DNA of 62,474 nucleotides from positions 1-62,474 of the forward strand of contig CAJOLV010000006.1 of the NCBI GenBank assembly GCA_905235515.1, given 5' to 3'. The translations under genes were made by a program, and so were the position numbers. This DNA comes from an uncultured Bacilli bacterium (GTDB lineage Bacteria > Bacillota_I > Bacilli_A > RFN20 > CAG-826). Every line of letters begins with the position of its first letter. The stretch's first letter is position 1. Positions 47,079 to 55,042 of the stretch are shown in pieces. The notes beneath the pieces were generated by a model that searched no databases, was not told where the DNA came from, and was given only the letters and a program-made list of their open reading frames with translations.

Positions 47079-47966
47079 TTATCCTTTTGCAACATATCTT
47101 GTGTTTTCTTCAAAAGAAACGCCTGTAACTGCTGTGCCACCATCGTGTGTTGAGCCATCGATTGGATCTGGGGATTTATATTGTGTGTAGCCTTCAAAAA
47201 TCTTGTTTGCGTAAGATGGATGATCAACGAATGGATTTCTATTCCCTTGCAAAGTATAAACCTTGTTATTTCTATATATTTCTCTTGCTGTTACTGGATG
47301 TTCTGCATGCCATTTCAAACAAGTTGAAGTATCAACAAAAATATCTGTTAATTTATAGCCATAATAAACAGTGCAATACATACACGCTCTGGCAATTTCA
47401 CCTTTAGCGTCATCACAAGGTTCGAAATAACCGCCAGAAGATTTGCATCCAGTATCATGCCCAAAGACACTCACGGTTGTTGTAACATTATCTAATTGAG
47501 CAAACTTATCATTATCTCTAATTTGGTTAATTTGTCCTTCACAAGCGAAGATATTGTGATTATCAGTGTTTGAGTTTGGGAATTTTGTTTGAGTATAAAC
47601 GTGTTCTCTATTCCATTTGTCCCAAGCATAGGCTCCACAGTGACTACTCTTTTTGATAGTGTGTCTTGTATAAATAGAAAGAATACTAGTTGAATCACCT
47701 TCCGCTTCATCAGCAGCCTCATATCTAGACCAGTCGTAACTTGGTTTGGTTGGTTTGTTAAAATTACTTAACGCGTTTACTAGGAAATTACCATATAAAT
47801 CATCGCAACTTGAATAGTAGGAAGCTGAGACGCTACATTGTTGTTCTCCAGACCACGCTGAAACAACTTTTTCTTTTTCTGGAGTTTTTATTGCAACCGC
47901 AGAAAAAGCCAACGCACTAAAGGCTAGCAGTGGAGTAAATAAATTCTTTAATAATTTGCTTTTCAT
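47079..47966 (-). CDS. Secreted endonuclease I family nuclease, interrupted by a stop
   Basis: Signal peptide at residues 1-26 (LLAFSALAFSAVA). The endonuclease I (EndA/BsnA-like) core carries WNREHVYTQTKF with the catalytic His, a downstream His/Asn cluster (TDNHNIFAC) and the typical GNRNPFVDHPSY. Unusually Cys-rich. After the nuclease domain a Big2 domain starts (AVTGVSFEEN), but TAA ends the frame at VAKG, where this domain usually has a Lys, Gln or Glu codon. The stop can therefore be explained by one base change. The product may be a released, still active nuclease. 12 bases after a lipoprotein gene, so probably co-transcribed. Confidence 0.8.
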   Translation of the reverse strand: MKSKLLKNLFTPLLAFSALAFSAVAIKTPEKEKVVSAWSGEQQCSVSASYYSSCDDLYGNFLVNALSNFNKPTKPSYDWSRYEAADEAEGDSTSILSIYTRHTIKKSSHCGAYAWDKWNREHVYTQTKFPNSNTDNHNIFACEGQINQIRDNDKFAQLDNVTTTVSVFGHDTGCKSSGGYFEPCDDAKGEIARACMYCTVYYGYKLTDIFVDTSTCLKWHAEHPVTAREIYRNNKVYTLQGNRNPFVDHPSYANKIFEGYTQYKSPDPIDGSTHDGGTAVTGVSFEENTRYVAKG

Positions 47967-47978
47967 ATTTATTACCTA

Positions 47979-48686
47979 CTAAATGGTGATACCATTTCCT
48001 CTAAATAATTTTTTAAAGAAGGACTTGATTTTATTAAATTCATTAATAAAATTCATTCCTATACTGACAATTTTAATTTCGATAATGTTAACTACATTGT
48101 TGAAAAAGGAACGGTGGATAATAGGAATACTTACTTGTAAGTTTGCTTTTCCATATTGCTTTCCATTTTTGTTATAGAACTGAATTGTATAAATCTTTGA
48201 TTCCATAGATCCGAGATAGAATTTGTAAGTGATTTTGTCATCAATAGTTTCTCTTTGAATACTTTTTGAATTTTCTAATTCTGTGTTGTCGATAGTGTAA
48301 TAAGCAAATTGATATTTATCATCAAATGGATTTTCATCACATAAAACAAGAGCAAAATTATCTTCACCAATTGAAACAAAACTTAAATCAAAAGTCACAA
48401 TTTGATTACCAAAATCAATTGGTTGATATGTTTCTCCTGGTGTTGTTGGTTGAATGGTTTCTTCTGATTTTTCTGATTCTTTAGGGTTGTCTTCAGAATT
48501 AGATCCGGCTCCTCCACCATAAACTCCATCACCTGTGTGTTCGGTGCTTGGTTCTAGTCTTTGATCTTCTTCTTCGTACTCAACATAAGAGTTACTATCA
48601 GCTATAGAAAAACCACCATCAGAACAGCCTGACAAAAGTAGTGAGAACACTAACGAAGCTAAAATAAGTGGTCTAATTGACTTCAT
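47979..48686 (-). CDS. Putative lipoprotein of unknown function
   Basis: A signal peptide ends in the lipobox LLSGC (Cys near residue 21), followed by a low-complexity acidic/Ser/Gly linker to about residue 90. The rest is a beta-rich domain of unknown type, and the C-terminal 40 residues are basic and hydrophobic. 235 residues. Not recognised as a known family. A possible extended -10 (TGTCATAAT on the minus strand) lies just upstream. Followed by the nuclease gene. Confidence 0.65.
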   Translation of the reverse strand: MKSIRPLILASLVFSLLLSGCSDGGFSIADSNSYVEYEEEDQRLEPSTEHTGDGVYGGGAGSNSEDNPKESEKSEETIQPTTPGETYQPIDFGNQIVTFDLSFVSIGEDNFALVLCDENPFDDKYQFAYYTIDNTELENSKSIQRETIDDKITYKFYLGSMESKIYTIQFYNKNGKQYGKANLQVSIPIIHRSFFNNVVNIIEIKIVSIGMNFINEFNKIKSFFKKLFRGNGITI

Positions 48687-48759
48687 AATTAAAATGCATT
48701 TGCAAATTAATTATGACATTAGAATGATATAAAAGATACATCTTTTTGTTTCGATGAAG

Positions 48760-48765
48760 TATTAT
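48760..48765 (+). promoter_or_regulatory. Candidate -10 box of pit
   Basis: TATTAT ends six bases before the ATG at 48772, placing the transcription start at or next to the start codon. No Shine-Dalgarno is visible. Confidence 0.4.
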
Positions 48766-48771
48766 TGATAT

Positions 48772-49872
48772 ATGAGCATTCAGGAATTTTTCACTCTTTG
48801 CAATAGTCACCCTTGGGCTTATATTGCATTGATTATTAATTTTGGGGTTGTGTTTGTTAATGGATGGACAGATGGTCCTAATTCAATAGCTACTGCAGTT
48901 ACAACAAGAGCAATAACACCTAAAAAAGCTGTCACTATGTGTGCTATATTGAACGCTACTGGTGTAATAATCATTGTAGCGTTCTCATCATATATTTCAA
49001 AACTAGTAGGTGGAGACGTCTCACAAACCATTGCTAATTTAGTTAGTTGGGGAAACGCCTCTGTTGATCAAATACTTTGTGCTATTGCTTGTGGACTTTT
49101 AGCCATTGTGGTTGTCAGTCTCTTATGCACATATTTTGGTTTTCCATCAAGCCAATCCAATTGTTTGGTGGGTGGTATCACTGGAGCGGGTCTAGCTTTG
49201 ATGTTATTAGGCAATGGTGGCTCAATTGGAATTAATCCTTGGGTTAAAGTAATTATTGGTTTCTTTGGCTCACTAATATTAGGATTTGCTTTGGGTTATG
49301 GATTAACACTTCTGATTCAAGTGCTATTTAAAAAAATGACTAGAGGTAAAACAACCAGATTTTTCAATATTGGTCAAGTAGTTACAAGTGGGTTAATGTC
49401 ATTCATGCACGGTGTGCAAGATGGTGCTAAGTTTTTAGGCATTTCTATTTTAATTGGCGCTATATTAGCAAGCGCGAACGGGGGCTCTCAAGCAGAAGCT
49501 TTAATTGCCCTATCTGGCCAGTGGTGGATTTACATTCCAGTAGCGATTTTTATCACCTTGGGTACATTCATGGGTGGCTATAACATCATTAAAACAATGG
49601 GTAAAGGAATGGCGGTTTTACAAAAATACCAAGCTTTTGCGACAGATATTGCTACATCTATTGGATTATTACTCGCAACATTCTTTGGCCTTCCTGTTTC
49701 AACTGGAACAACAAAGAGCACTGCGATTATGGGTGGCGGGGCAGCCAAAAGTTTTAGAAGAGTTAAATGGCATACAGCGGGTAGAATGATAATGTGGGGA
49801 ATTATAGTTTTCCCGGCGTCTGCTGTTGTGGGATTAATACTTACATTTATATTTGTTTGGACATGTCATTAG
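48772..49872 (+). CDS. PiT-family inorganic phosphate transporter
   Basis: Cation-coupled low-affinity phosphate uptake. About ten membrane helices in 366 residues. The N-terminal repeat signature is FVNGWTDGPNSIATAVTTRA (usually ND-GAN) and the second repeat has FMHGVQDGAKFLG; FGFPSSQSNCLVGGITGAG and FFGLPVSTGTTKSTAIMGGG are the paired transport loops. The DUF47 partner gene follows after 14 bases. Confidence 0.9.
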   Translation: MSIQEFFTLCNSHPWAYIALIINFGVVFVNGWTDGPNSIATAVTTRAITPKKAVTMCAILNATGVIIIVAFSSYISKLVGGDVSQTIANLVSWGNASVDQILCAIACGLLAIVVVSLLCTYFGFPSSQSNCLVGGITGAGLALMLLGNGGSIGINPWVKVIIGFFGSLILGFALGYGLTLLIQVLFKKMTRGKTTRFFNIGQVVTSGLMSFMHGVQDGAKFLGISILIGAILASANGGSQAEALIALSGQWWIYIPVAIFITLGTFMGGYNIIKTMGKGMAVLQKYQAFATDIATSIGLLLATFFGLPVSTGTTKSTAIMGGGAAKSFRRVKWHTAGRMIMWGIIVFPASAVVGLILTFIFVWTCH

Positions 49873-49886
49873 GAGGTTAAAACAAT

Positions 49887-50522
49887 ATGTTAAAAAGAAA
49901 GAAAGCTAATAAGTCAAATTATTATTTTGATTCATTCCCTGTCCTTGCTCATTACTCTGTGGAATGTGGCGAGATGATTTTAGACTTCATGAATAATTTT
50001 GATCAATCAAAACTTGAAGAAATTAAAACTTCTGTTCATTTAATTGAACATAAAGCAGATGATTTAAAACACGAAGTCACCGCTAAGTTATTAACCGAAT
50101 TTATGACACCTATTGATAGAGAAGATATCTTTGCGTTGTTAAAACTCATTGATGATGTCACAGACGCCATTGAAGAGATTTCTCTCAAATTATATTTATA
50201 TAATTATAGTGAATTGCCACATAACACAGTTAAGTTTACTGAACTCACACTAGAATGTATGAAAAAGATGGAAGAATGTTTAAAACACTTCCCAGATTAT
50301 TTAAATAGAGAGCTATTTGAACCATATATAATGGAAGTTGTTCATTTAGAAGAAGCTTCCGATGCTGAATACATTGAAGATATGCATCATCTATATTTAA
50401 CAGAAGTTGATGGATTTAAGCGTCATAAGGCAGAAGCAATGTATACGATGTTAGAAGATGTCTCTGATCGATGCCGTGAAGTATGTCGTTTTGTACAAAA
50501 CATTGCGTTTAAAAACATTTAA
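49887..50522 (+). CDS. DUF47/PhoU-like phosphate transport regulator
   Basis: Helical PhoU-fold protein usually encoded next to PiT transporters and thought to regulate them. Typical segments are IEHKADDLKHEV, MTPIDREDIFALLKLIDDVTDAIEEI, and LEDVSDRCREVCRFVQNIAFK at the end. 211 residues, cytoplasmic. AGGAGG precedes the ATG. Confidence 0.9.
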   Translation: MLKRKKANKSNYYFDSFPVLAHYSVECGEMILDFMNNFDQSKLEEIKTSVHLIEHKADDLKHEVTAKLLTEFMTPIDREDIFALLKLIDDVTDAIEEISLKLYLYNYSELPHNTVKFTELTLECMKKMEECLKHFPDYLNRELFEPYIMEVVHLEEASDAEYIEDMHHLYLTEVDGFKRHKAEAMYTMLEDVSDRCREVCRFVQNIAFKNI

Positions 50523-50523
50523 A

Positions 50524-50554
50524 AACTCGGCTATACCGAACTTTTATTTTGTAT
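50524..50554. terminator. Weak bidirectional terminator
   Basis: TCGG/CCGA with an outer AAAA/TTTT pairing and an internal mismatch, followed by T-rich sequence, between the convergent DUF47 and lipoprotein genes. Confidence 0.4.
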
Positions 50555-51301
50555 AACCTATCTCTAAGGAATGTAGGAACACCCTTCCATCAAGACTACC
50601 TAGTGTTATGGATTTAACTGGACTAGAATATTCTTCACGTTTTTCTATTTTTTGAGGTGTTTCTCCCTCACTTAATGTTAAGTTGGTAACATTTGTTTCG
50701 TTATCGATATAAAACCTTGCTTCACTATCAGCGTTATAAATCAATGTATCTGTTCCTGGGGTTGTCCAAGTATCATAGTATGGTTTTGAATAAGCCTCGA
50801 TATTGACTTTAATATAATTAATATCGTAATTGAAATCTAATTTTAGAGTTCCATCTTCACTAGCTGAACCGACCCACATATATAAGTTTTTAGAGACCAC
50901 TTCTTTTTGTTTTTAATCTCGATGTAATTAATGTTGATGTGATCTGATATAACAATAGATTTAAATAAATCCGTTTCACCATTTAAGAAATTTAAAAATC
51001 TATTTTTAGCGGTCTCGTTATTTAATTCTCCTGCTGGAGCTTGATTATCAAACACAATTGTCTTTGTGTAAGTTCCATCTGTGTTTTGTTGATCCTCATC
51101 GCCATCATCGATAGGGGTTACGGGTGTTGGACCAGGGATATCCGTGTTAGTATTTTCATTATTTGTCTCATTGCTTGGTGGTTGATCATTGTTGTCTATT
51201 TGATTGTTTTCTGGTTCTTTTGTTGCGCTTTCTCCGTGCAAATCAAGAGTGCATCCTGTTAATAATGTTAGACACAACAATGGTATTAATATCTTTTTCA
51301 T
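50544..51301 (-). pseudogene. Lipoprotein gene split by a frameshift
   Basis: The 5' part (51301 to about 50909) encodes a lipoprotein signal (LLTGC lipobox, Cys near residue 17), an Asn/Asp/Pro-rich linker and NINYIEIKNKK. It then runs out of frame to a stop at 50843. The 3' part, in another frame from about 50908 to 50544, continues naturally with EVVSKNLYMWVGS and a beta-rich domain with DINYIKVNIEAYSKPYY. The break lies in two adjacent A5 runs on the minus strand (plus positions 50904-50914); one extra A restores a single frame of about 250 residues. It may be a mutation, a phase-variable tract or a sequencing error. Function unknown. Confidence 0.65.
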
Positions 51302-51344
51302 ATTCAGACCTCACCTGTTATTATAACTTTGTTATCTTTTTTTG

Positions 51345-51350
51345 TATAAT
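51345..51350 (+). promoter_or_regulatory. Candidate -10 box of the m5U methyltransferase gene
   Basis: TATAAT ends nine bases before the ATG at 51360, and no Shine-Dalgarno lies between, so the transcript would be nearly leaderless. Confidence 0.5.
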
Positions 51351-51359
51351 TAATACGTT

Positions 51360-52715
51360 ATGGGTCAAATTGTTAGAGGAAAATGTTTAGATATATCATC
51401 AGAAGGTAAAGGTGTTGCTAAAGTTGGTAAGAACATCTATTTTGTTGATGGCTTGTTTGTTGGTGAAGAAGCTGATATAGAAGTCCTTTATCAAAGAGCG
51501 GGCGTGTATTTTGGCAAAGTCAAAAAACTATACACACTATCAAAAGATAGAATCCAACCAAAATGTAAAGTTTGTACTTCTTGTGGCGGTTGCCAATATC
51601 AACAAATTAATTATCAAACCCAATTGGAATATAAAACCAAAAGAGTGAAAGAAGCTCTCACTAGAATTGGTGGTGTTAAAACAAATGTTTTGCCATGCCT
51701 TGGTATGAATAATCCATATTATTACCGCAACAAAATTCAAATGCCTTATGGCAAAGATAGAAAAGGCAATGTTGTTTACGGCTTCTTTAAAGAAAACTCA
51801 CATGAAATCATCCCTGTTAAAGAATGTGTTATTGAAGATAAAAGAGCGGCATCTATTCTTTGGGATATTAAAGAATTAGTAAAACAGATGAATATCCCTA
51901 CCTATAACGAAGATAATGGGAGAGGTATTTTAAGATATGTCCTTATTAGAACGAGTTATCATTACAAAGAATTAATGGTGGTGCTTGTTACATCAATAAT
52001 GAATTTTCCTGGCCAAAGGAATTTTATTGACGCTTTGGTAAAATTGCATCCAGAGATTACCACCATAGTGGAGAACATTAACAAAAGACACACAAATGTA
52101 ATTCTCGGTAATTCAGAAAAAGTGCTTTATGGACCAGGCTACATTAAAGATAAGATACTTGATTTAACATTCGAAATTAGTGCCTCTAGTTTCTTCCAAG
52201 TGAATCCTGTTCAAGTTGAAAAACTATATCAAAACGCACTTGAATTAATCAAAATTGATGAAAAATCAGTTGTTTTAGATGCCTATTCAGGAGTAGGGAC
52301 GATTGGTTTAATTGCCGCTAAAAATGCCAAAAAAGTTATATCTGTGGAAATTAATAGATCAGCCCACGAGAACGCAAAAGAAAACGCCAAACGTAATGGT
52401 GTTACAAATATTGAGTTCTATTGTGATGATGCCGGACACTTCATTGACAATTATCAAGGAAAGATTGATACAGTAATCATGGATCCACCTAGAAAAGGTA
52501 GTGATGAAAAGTTCTTATCAGTATTGATTAGAAATAGCATAAAACAAATTGTGTATATATCTTGTGACCCAGAAACCTTAGCAAGAGACATCAAATATTT
52601 GTCTTCACACTATGGGGTTACTTATGTCCAACCTGTTGATATGTTTCCAATGACCGCTCACGTTGAAACAATTTTATGCTTATCTTTGATAGGCAACAAA
52701 ACCTCAAAAAACTAA
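51360..52715 (+). CDS. TrmA/RlmD-family RNA (uracil-5-)-methyltransferase
   Basis: SAM-dependent m5U methyltransferase for tRNA or 23S rRNA. N-terminal TRAM domain, a Fe-S cysteine cluster (CKVCTSCGGCQYQ), SAM motif (LDAYSGVGTIGLIAA), and the catalytic Cys in YISCDPETLARD with MDPPRKG before it. The Fe-S motif points to the RlmD/RlmCD type. 451 residues. Divergent from the split lipoprotein gene. Confidence 0.92.
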   Translation: MGQIVRGKCLDISSEGKGVAKVGKNIYFVDGLFVGEEADIEVLYQRAGVYFGKVKKLYTLSKDRIQPKCKVCTSCGGCQYQQINYQTQLEYKTKRVKEALTRIGGVKTNVLPCLGMNNPYYYRNKIQMPYGKDRKGNVVYGFFKENSHEIIPVKECVIEDKRAASILWDIKELVKQMNIPTYNEDNGRGILRYVLIRTSYHYKELMVVLVTSIMNFPGQRNFIDALVKLHPEITTIVENINKRHTNVILGNSEKVLYGPGYIKDKILDLTFEISASSFFQVNPVQVEKLYQNALELIKIDEKSVVLDAYSGVGTIGLIAAKNAKKVISVEINRSAHENAKENAKRNGVTNIEFYCDDAGHFIDNYQGKIDTVIMDPPRKGSDEKFLSVLIRNSIKQIVYISCDPETLARDIKYLSSHYGVTYVQPVDMFPMTAHVETILCLSLIGNKTSKN

Positions 52716-52770
52716 TAAAAATCATATAAAAATAGCATCTTTTTTTAGTAGATGTTACGAAATACGAATT

Positions 52771-52806
52771 CACCAGAAATTGGAGTCACTCTGACTGGTG
52801 TTTTTT
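52771..52806 (+). terminator. Intrinsic terminator after the m5U methyltransferase gene
   Basis: CACCAG (52771-52776) pairs with CTGGTG (52795-52800), followed by six T. The loop can form a smaller inner pairing. Confidence 0.65.
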
Positions 52807-53287
52807 CATATTAGGCAACCTTAAAAATTGTTACGAGCATTGTAAAAGGAGTAATGTCTTTATTGAGTATTTGTTATATAGAATACACAAGGGTCGTCAC
52901 TATGCTTATAACTTCAAAACTAGTGTAATGGAGAACGCTCAACAAAGAATAATAATTCCTTTTTTTCTTAAAAACACTGCAGTTGTTTAACATTTAGCTG
53001 TTTTTTGGTTGAAAAGCTTAAAAACTCAATTAATCCATGTGAAAGTAAATAGCGATAAGTAGCAGTTTTATTGTTTGAAAAAGAGTGCAACAACGCGTCA
53101 ATCTTCAAATAAGTTCTGGGACATTTTCAGGGACAAAATTCAACTATCTAATGTAATGTGTTAAGATAATTTTGCAGCAGGAGCAAGGATATCAAGTTGT
53201 TTCCATTGCGACACCTATGTTGGTTTATCCAAGGAGTGGTGTGCTGCACTTAGCTTAAGTAAATAAAAAGCAGTGAGAGGTTTATGT
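52807..53287. other. Gene-poor stretch at the edge of the accessory region
   Basis: About 480 bases without a supported gene. Seen here: a weak hairpin CAGTT/AGCTG followed by six T (52980-53006); an 84-codon open frame without a start that ends just before this hairpin (52735-52989), perhaps a gene remnant; and a GGGACA-containing segment at 53118-53142, half of a direct repeat also found at 54533-54545. Confidence 0.5.
53129..53142 (+). repeat. Direct repeat, left copy
   Basis: AGGGACAAAATTCA. A near copy, AGGGACAAACTCA, lies at 54533-54545 in the same orientation. The two flank the unknown gene and the XRE gene. Confidence 0.35.
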
Positions 53288-54250
53288 ATGGCTAGAGAAA
53301 TTTTTGATTATAGTAAGTCAAACCCAAACGACTATGAATATTATGGCTTTCATCTAAAAGATGGAAGGTATCATATTGACACAAAGAGACTAAAAAAGCT
53401 TCATTGCGATGGATCTTTTCCTGAAGCTCTTTTTTCAAACCCAAGAAATACACATTATTTTGTTCCGAAGCATAAAAACTATAGTGATTATGCGATAAAT
53501 GTCTTAAGAGAACAACTCAATAGATTAACAAGTGATTGGAACAAAGAATATAAAGATGTAATTAGTAAAATAACAACTCCAAAAGAAGTGATGGAAAATG
53601 TACGAACTGCCGAATTAGCCTATACAACTGATGTTGATGATTTAGATGATATTGCATTTGAATCTTTACGAGCTGGGTTAAGGCGCGAAGCTAAATACAA
53701 TCAGGTTATCAAAAGTATTCATCTTCAATATTTACAGAAAATATTTACCGAATTCTTTAGAACAATCCTTTTAGTTATCAAAGATAGAGGGTATACAGAC
53801 TCAATCGATTTTACATACAAATCATTTTTCTTTTATGTTCAAAATAGGTTTAATGCTGAAACTAAAAGAGCTAACCCGTTGTATAAACTTCCACATTATC
53901 GTTATTTCGACATACTCAATAAGATAGACAATTTTTTAAAGCACAATACAGTCATGTCTTATAACGCTCTTGCAAACAATCCATTTGAAAAAGATGAAAA
54001 AATGAAGAAGTTTCAGGCTAGTTTTGTTTATACAAAAAAAGAAGCGGGGTTTGAATATGAAAATGGCATGTATGCTGGAGATTGGTTAAAAATAGGACCC
54101 ACATTTGTGGATGAGACACTTACTAATCTACAAGAGTTCGCTAATGAATTCTGTGAACTAATGTATGAAGAGAATGCAGATGAAGTTTACTGGAATTCAG
54201 ATGAATCACTTTTAAAAATTCTGAAAGATAATTTCTACGATTTAGTATAA
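53288..54250 (+). CDS. Unrecognised protein, 320 residues
   Basis: No family recognised. The protein is soluble, helical and rich in Asn, Lys, Tyr and Phe, with no signal peptide or membrane helix. Segments that may help searches: HYFVPKHKNYSDYAINVLRE, AFESLRAGLRREAKYNQVI, and DILNKIDNFLKHNTVMSYN. The start is the ATG at 53288, seven bases after GAGAGG; a GTG five codons earlier overlaps that site. It precedes a small XRE regulator by 54 bases. A defence, toxin or phage-derived role is possible but unsupported. Confidence 0.6.
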   Translation: MAREIFDYSKSNPNDYEYYGFHLKDGRYHIDTKRLKKLHCDGSFPEALFSNPRNTHYFVPKHKNYSDYAINVLREQLNRLTSDWNKEYKDVISKITTPKEVMENVRTAELAYTTDVDDLDDIAFESLRAGLRREAKYNQVIKSIHLQYLQKIFTEFFRTILLVIKDRGYTDSIDFTYKSFFFYVQNRFNAETKRANPLYKLPHYRYFDILNKIDNFLKHNTVMSYNALANNPFEKDEKMKKFQASFVYTKKEAGFEYENGMYAGDWLKIGPTFVDETLTNLQEFANEFCELMYEENADEVYWNSDESLLKILKDNFYDLV

Positions 54251-54304
54251 AATAAAAAACGCAACAAATAATCTGGCCTCAGCTATACGGAGGAGGACAA
54301 GATT

Positions 54305-54508
54305 ATGAACAGTTGCTACTCTTCCAGTAAAGTTATGGAAGAAATCAAGTGTCGCATTAAAGACAAGTTCAAAAACCAAGAAAACTTTGGTAAAGAACTT
54401 GGTGCGAGTCGCAAAACCGTGAGTCGAATTTTGAATCATGGTACTGACATCTCCACATTCTTCAGAATATGCAAGATACTTGGTATCGACGGAATATCAA
54501 TCGACTGA
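54305..54508 (+). CDS. Small XRE-family helix-turn-helix protein
   Basis: 67 residues. The HTH spans about 22-63 (NQENFGKELGASRKTVSRIL, then ISTFFRICKILGID), a Cro/C1-type DNA-binding domain with nothing else attached. A strong GGAGGAGGA site precedes the ATG; CCTC about ten bases upstream could pair with it and reduce access. It stands between the unknown gene and the eight-gene operon and may regulate either. Its stop is in the following terminator. Confidence 0.75.
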   Translation: MNSCYSSSKVMEEIKCRIKDKFKNQENFGKELGASRKTVSRILNHGTDISTFFRICKILGIDGISID

Positions 54509-54521
54509 TATTCCTTTTTTT
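54491..54521 (+). terminator. Intrinsic terminator overlapping the XRE stop
   Basis: GGAATATCA (54491-54499) pairs perfectly with TGATATTCC (54506-54514), loop ATCGAC, followed by seven T. It separates the XRE gene from the downstream operon. Confidence 0.85.
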
Positions 54522-54532
54522 GTAACCTTTTT

Positions 54533-54545
54533 AGGGACAAACTCA
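54533..54545 (+). repeat. Direct repeat, right copy
   Basis: AGGGACAAACTCA, near copy of 53129-53142. Confidence 0.35.
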
Positions 54546-54586
54546 CATTTTATCAGCAGAATTTGCTAAAAATATATAAGTTAACC

Positions 54587-54607
54587 CAATTTATAAGATA
54601 TAATTGG
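54587..54607 (+). promoter_or_regulatory. Promoter and dyad of the Ycf46/FN3-like operon
   Basis: TATAAT at 54599-54604 lies 33 bases before the first ATG (54638), with GAGGG before the start. The box is within an inverted repeat, CCAATT-TATA / TATAATTGG, about 54587-54607, a possible operator for the nearby XRE protein. No clear -35. Confidence 0.5.
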
Positions 54608-54637
54608 ATTAATATAGATTACTTGTGAGGGAACACT

Positions 54638-55039
54638 ATGAATGTTAAAGTTTATGGTTTAATAGAAGGCCTGATGGTTTGTTGGGATGAAGTTAAAGAT
54701 GCCGCTGTTTACCATGTCCATCTTTTTATTGGTGATTGGAATAGGCGCATGGAAGTAATTAACGGACAGCAAAAAGTTGTTACAGACAAAAAACAAAAAT
54801 TTCAAGAAATTGCTCTCGTAGATGTTGATAGGAATCTTAAATACTATTCTTTTAAGAATTTACCTAGAATTCACGTAAATTTTATGTATAGCATTCATGG
54901 CCGCATTAGAGAAGAAACTGGCTTAGATTATTATTTGTTTGTCGAAGCTGAAGATAGGCAAGGCAAAATAATTGATTCTTCTGATAAAGTGGTGGGAAGA
55001 GTTTCATCGATTGATAATGGTTTTGCCACTGTGGGGTAA
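54638..55039 (+). CDS. FN3-like domain protein 1 of the Ycf46 operon
   Basis: 133 residues, no signal peptide. It is a single beta-sandwich-like module: LMVCWDEVKDAAVYHVHLF, VDRNLKYYSFKNLPR and YLFVEAEDRQGKII. The pattern W-x-x-V/I-x-x-A-x-x-Y, a DR-N/E-T step and an AEDR-x-G end is typical of fibronectin-III-like folds and recurs in the next two genes, so the three are paralogous. Exact family not recognised. First gene of the operon; three bases before the second. Confidence 0.6.
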   Translation: MNVKVYGLIEGLMVCWDEVKDAAVYHVHLFIGDWNRRMEVINGQQKVVTDKKQKFQEIALVDVDRNLKYYSFKNLPRIHVNFMYSIHGRIREETGLDYYLFVEAEDRQGKIIDSSDKVVGRVSSIDNGFATVG

Positions 55040-55042
55040 TTT

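Noticed and set aside
52735-52989. 84-codon open frame (KGRHYAYNF... ENAQQR) as a gene
   Set aside because: It has no ATG/GTG/TTG with a ribosome binding site, crosses the methyltransferase terminator and has an unusual residue mix (Cys, Trp, His). Kept only as a possible remnant.
53288-54508. Toxin-antitoxin pair (unknown gene plus XRE protein)
   Set aside because: Gene order and the presence of an XRE protein alone are not enough; the 320-residue protein shows no recognised toxin motif.
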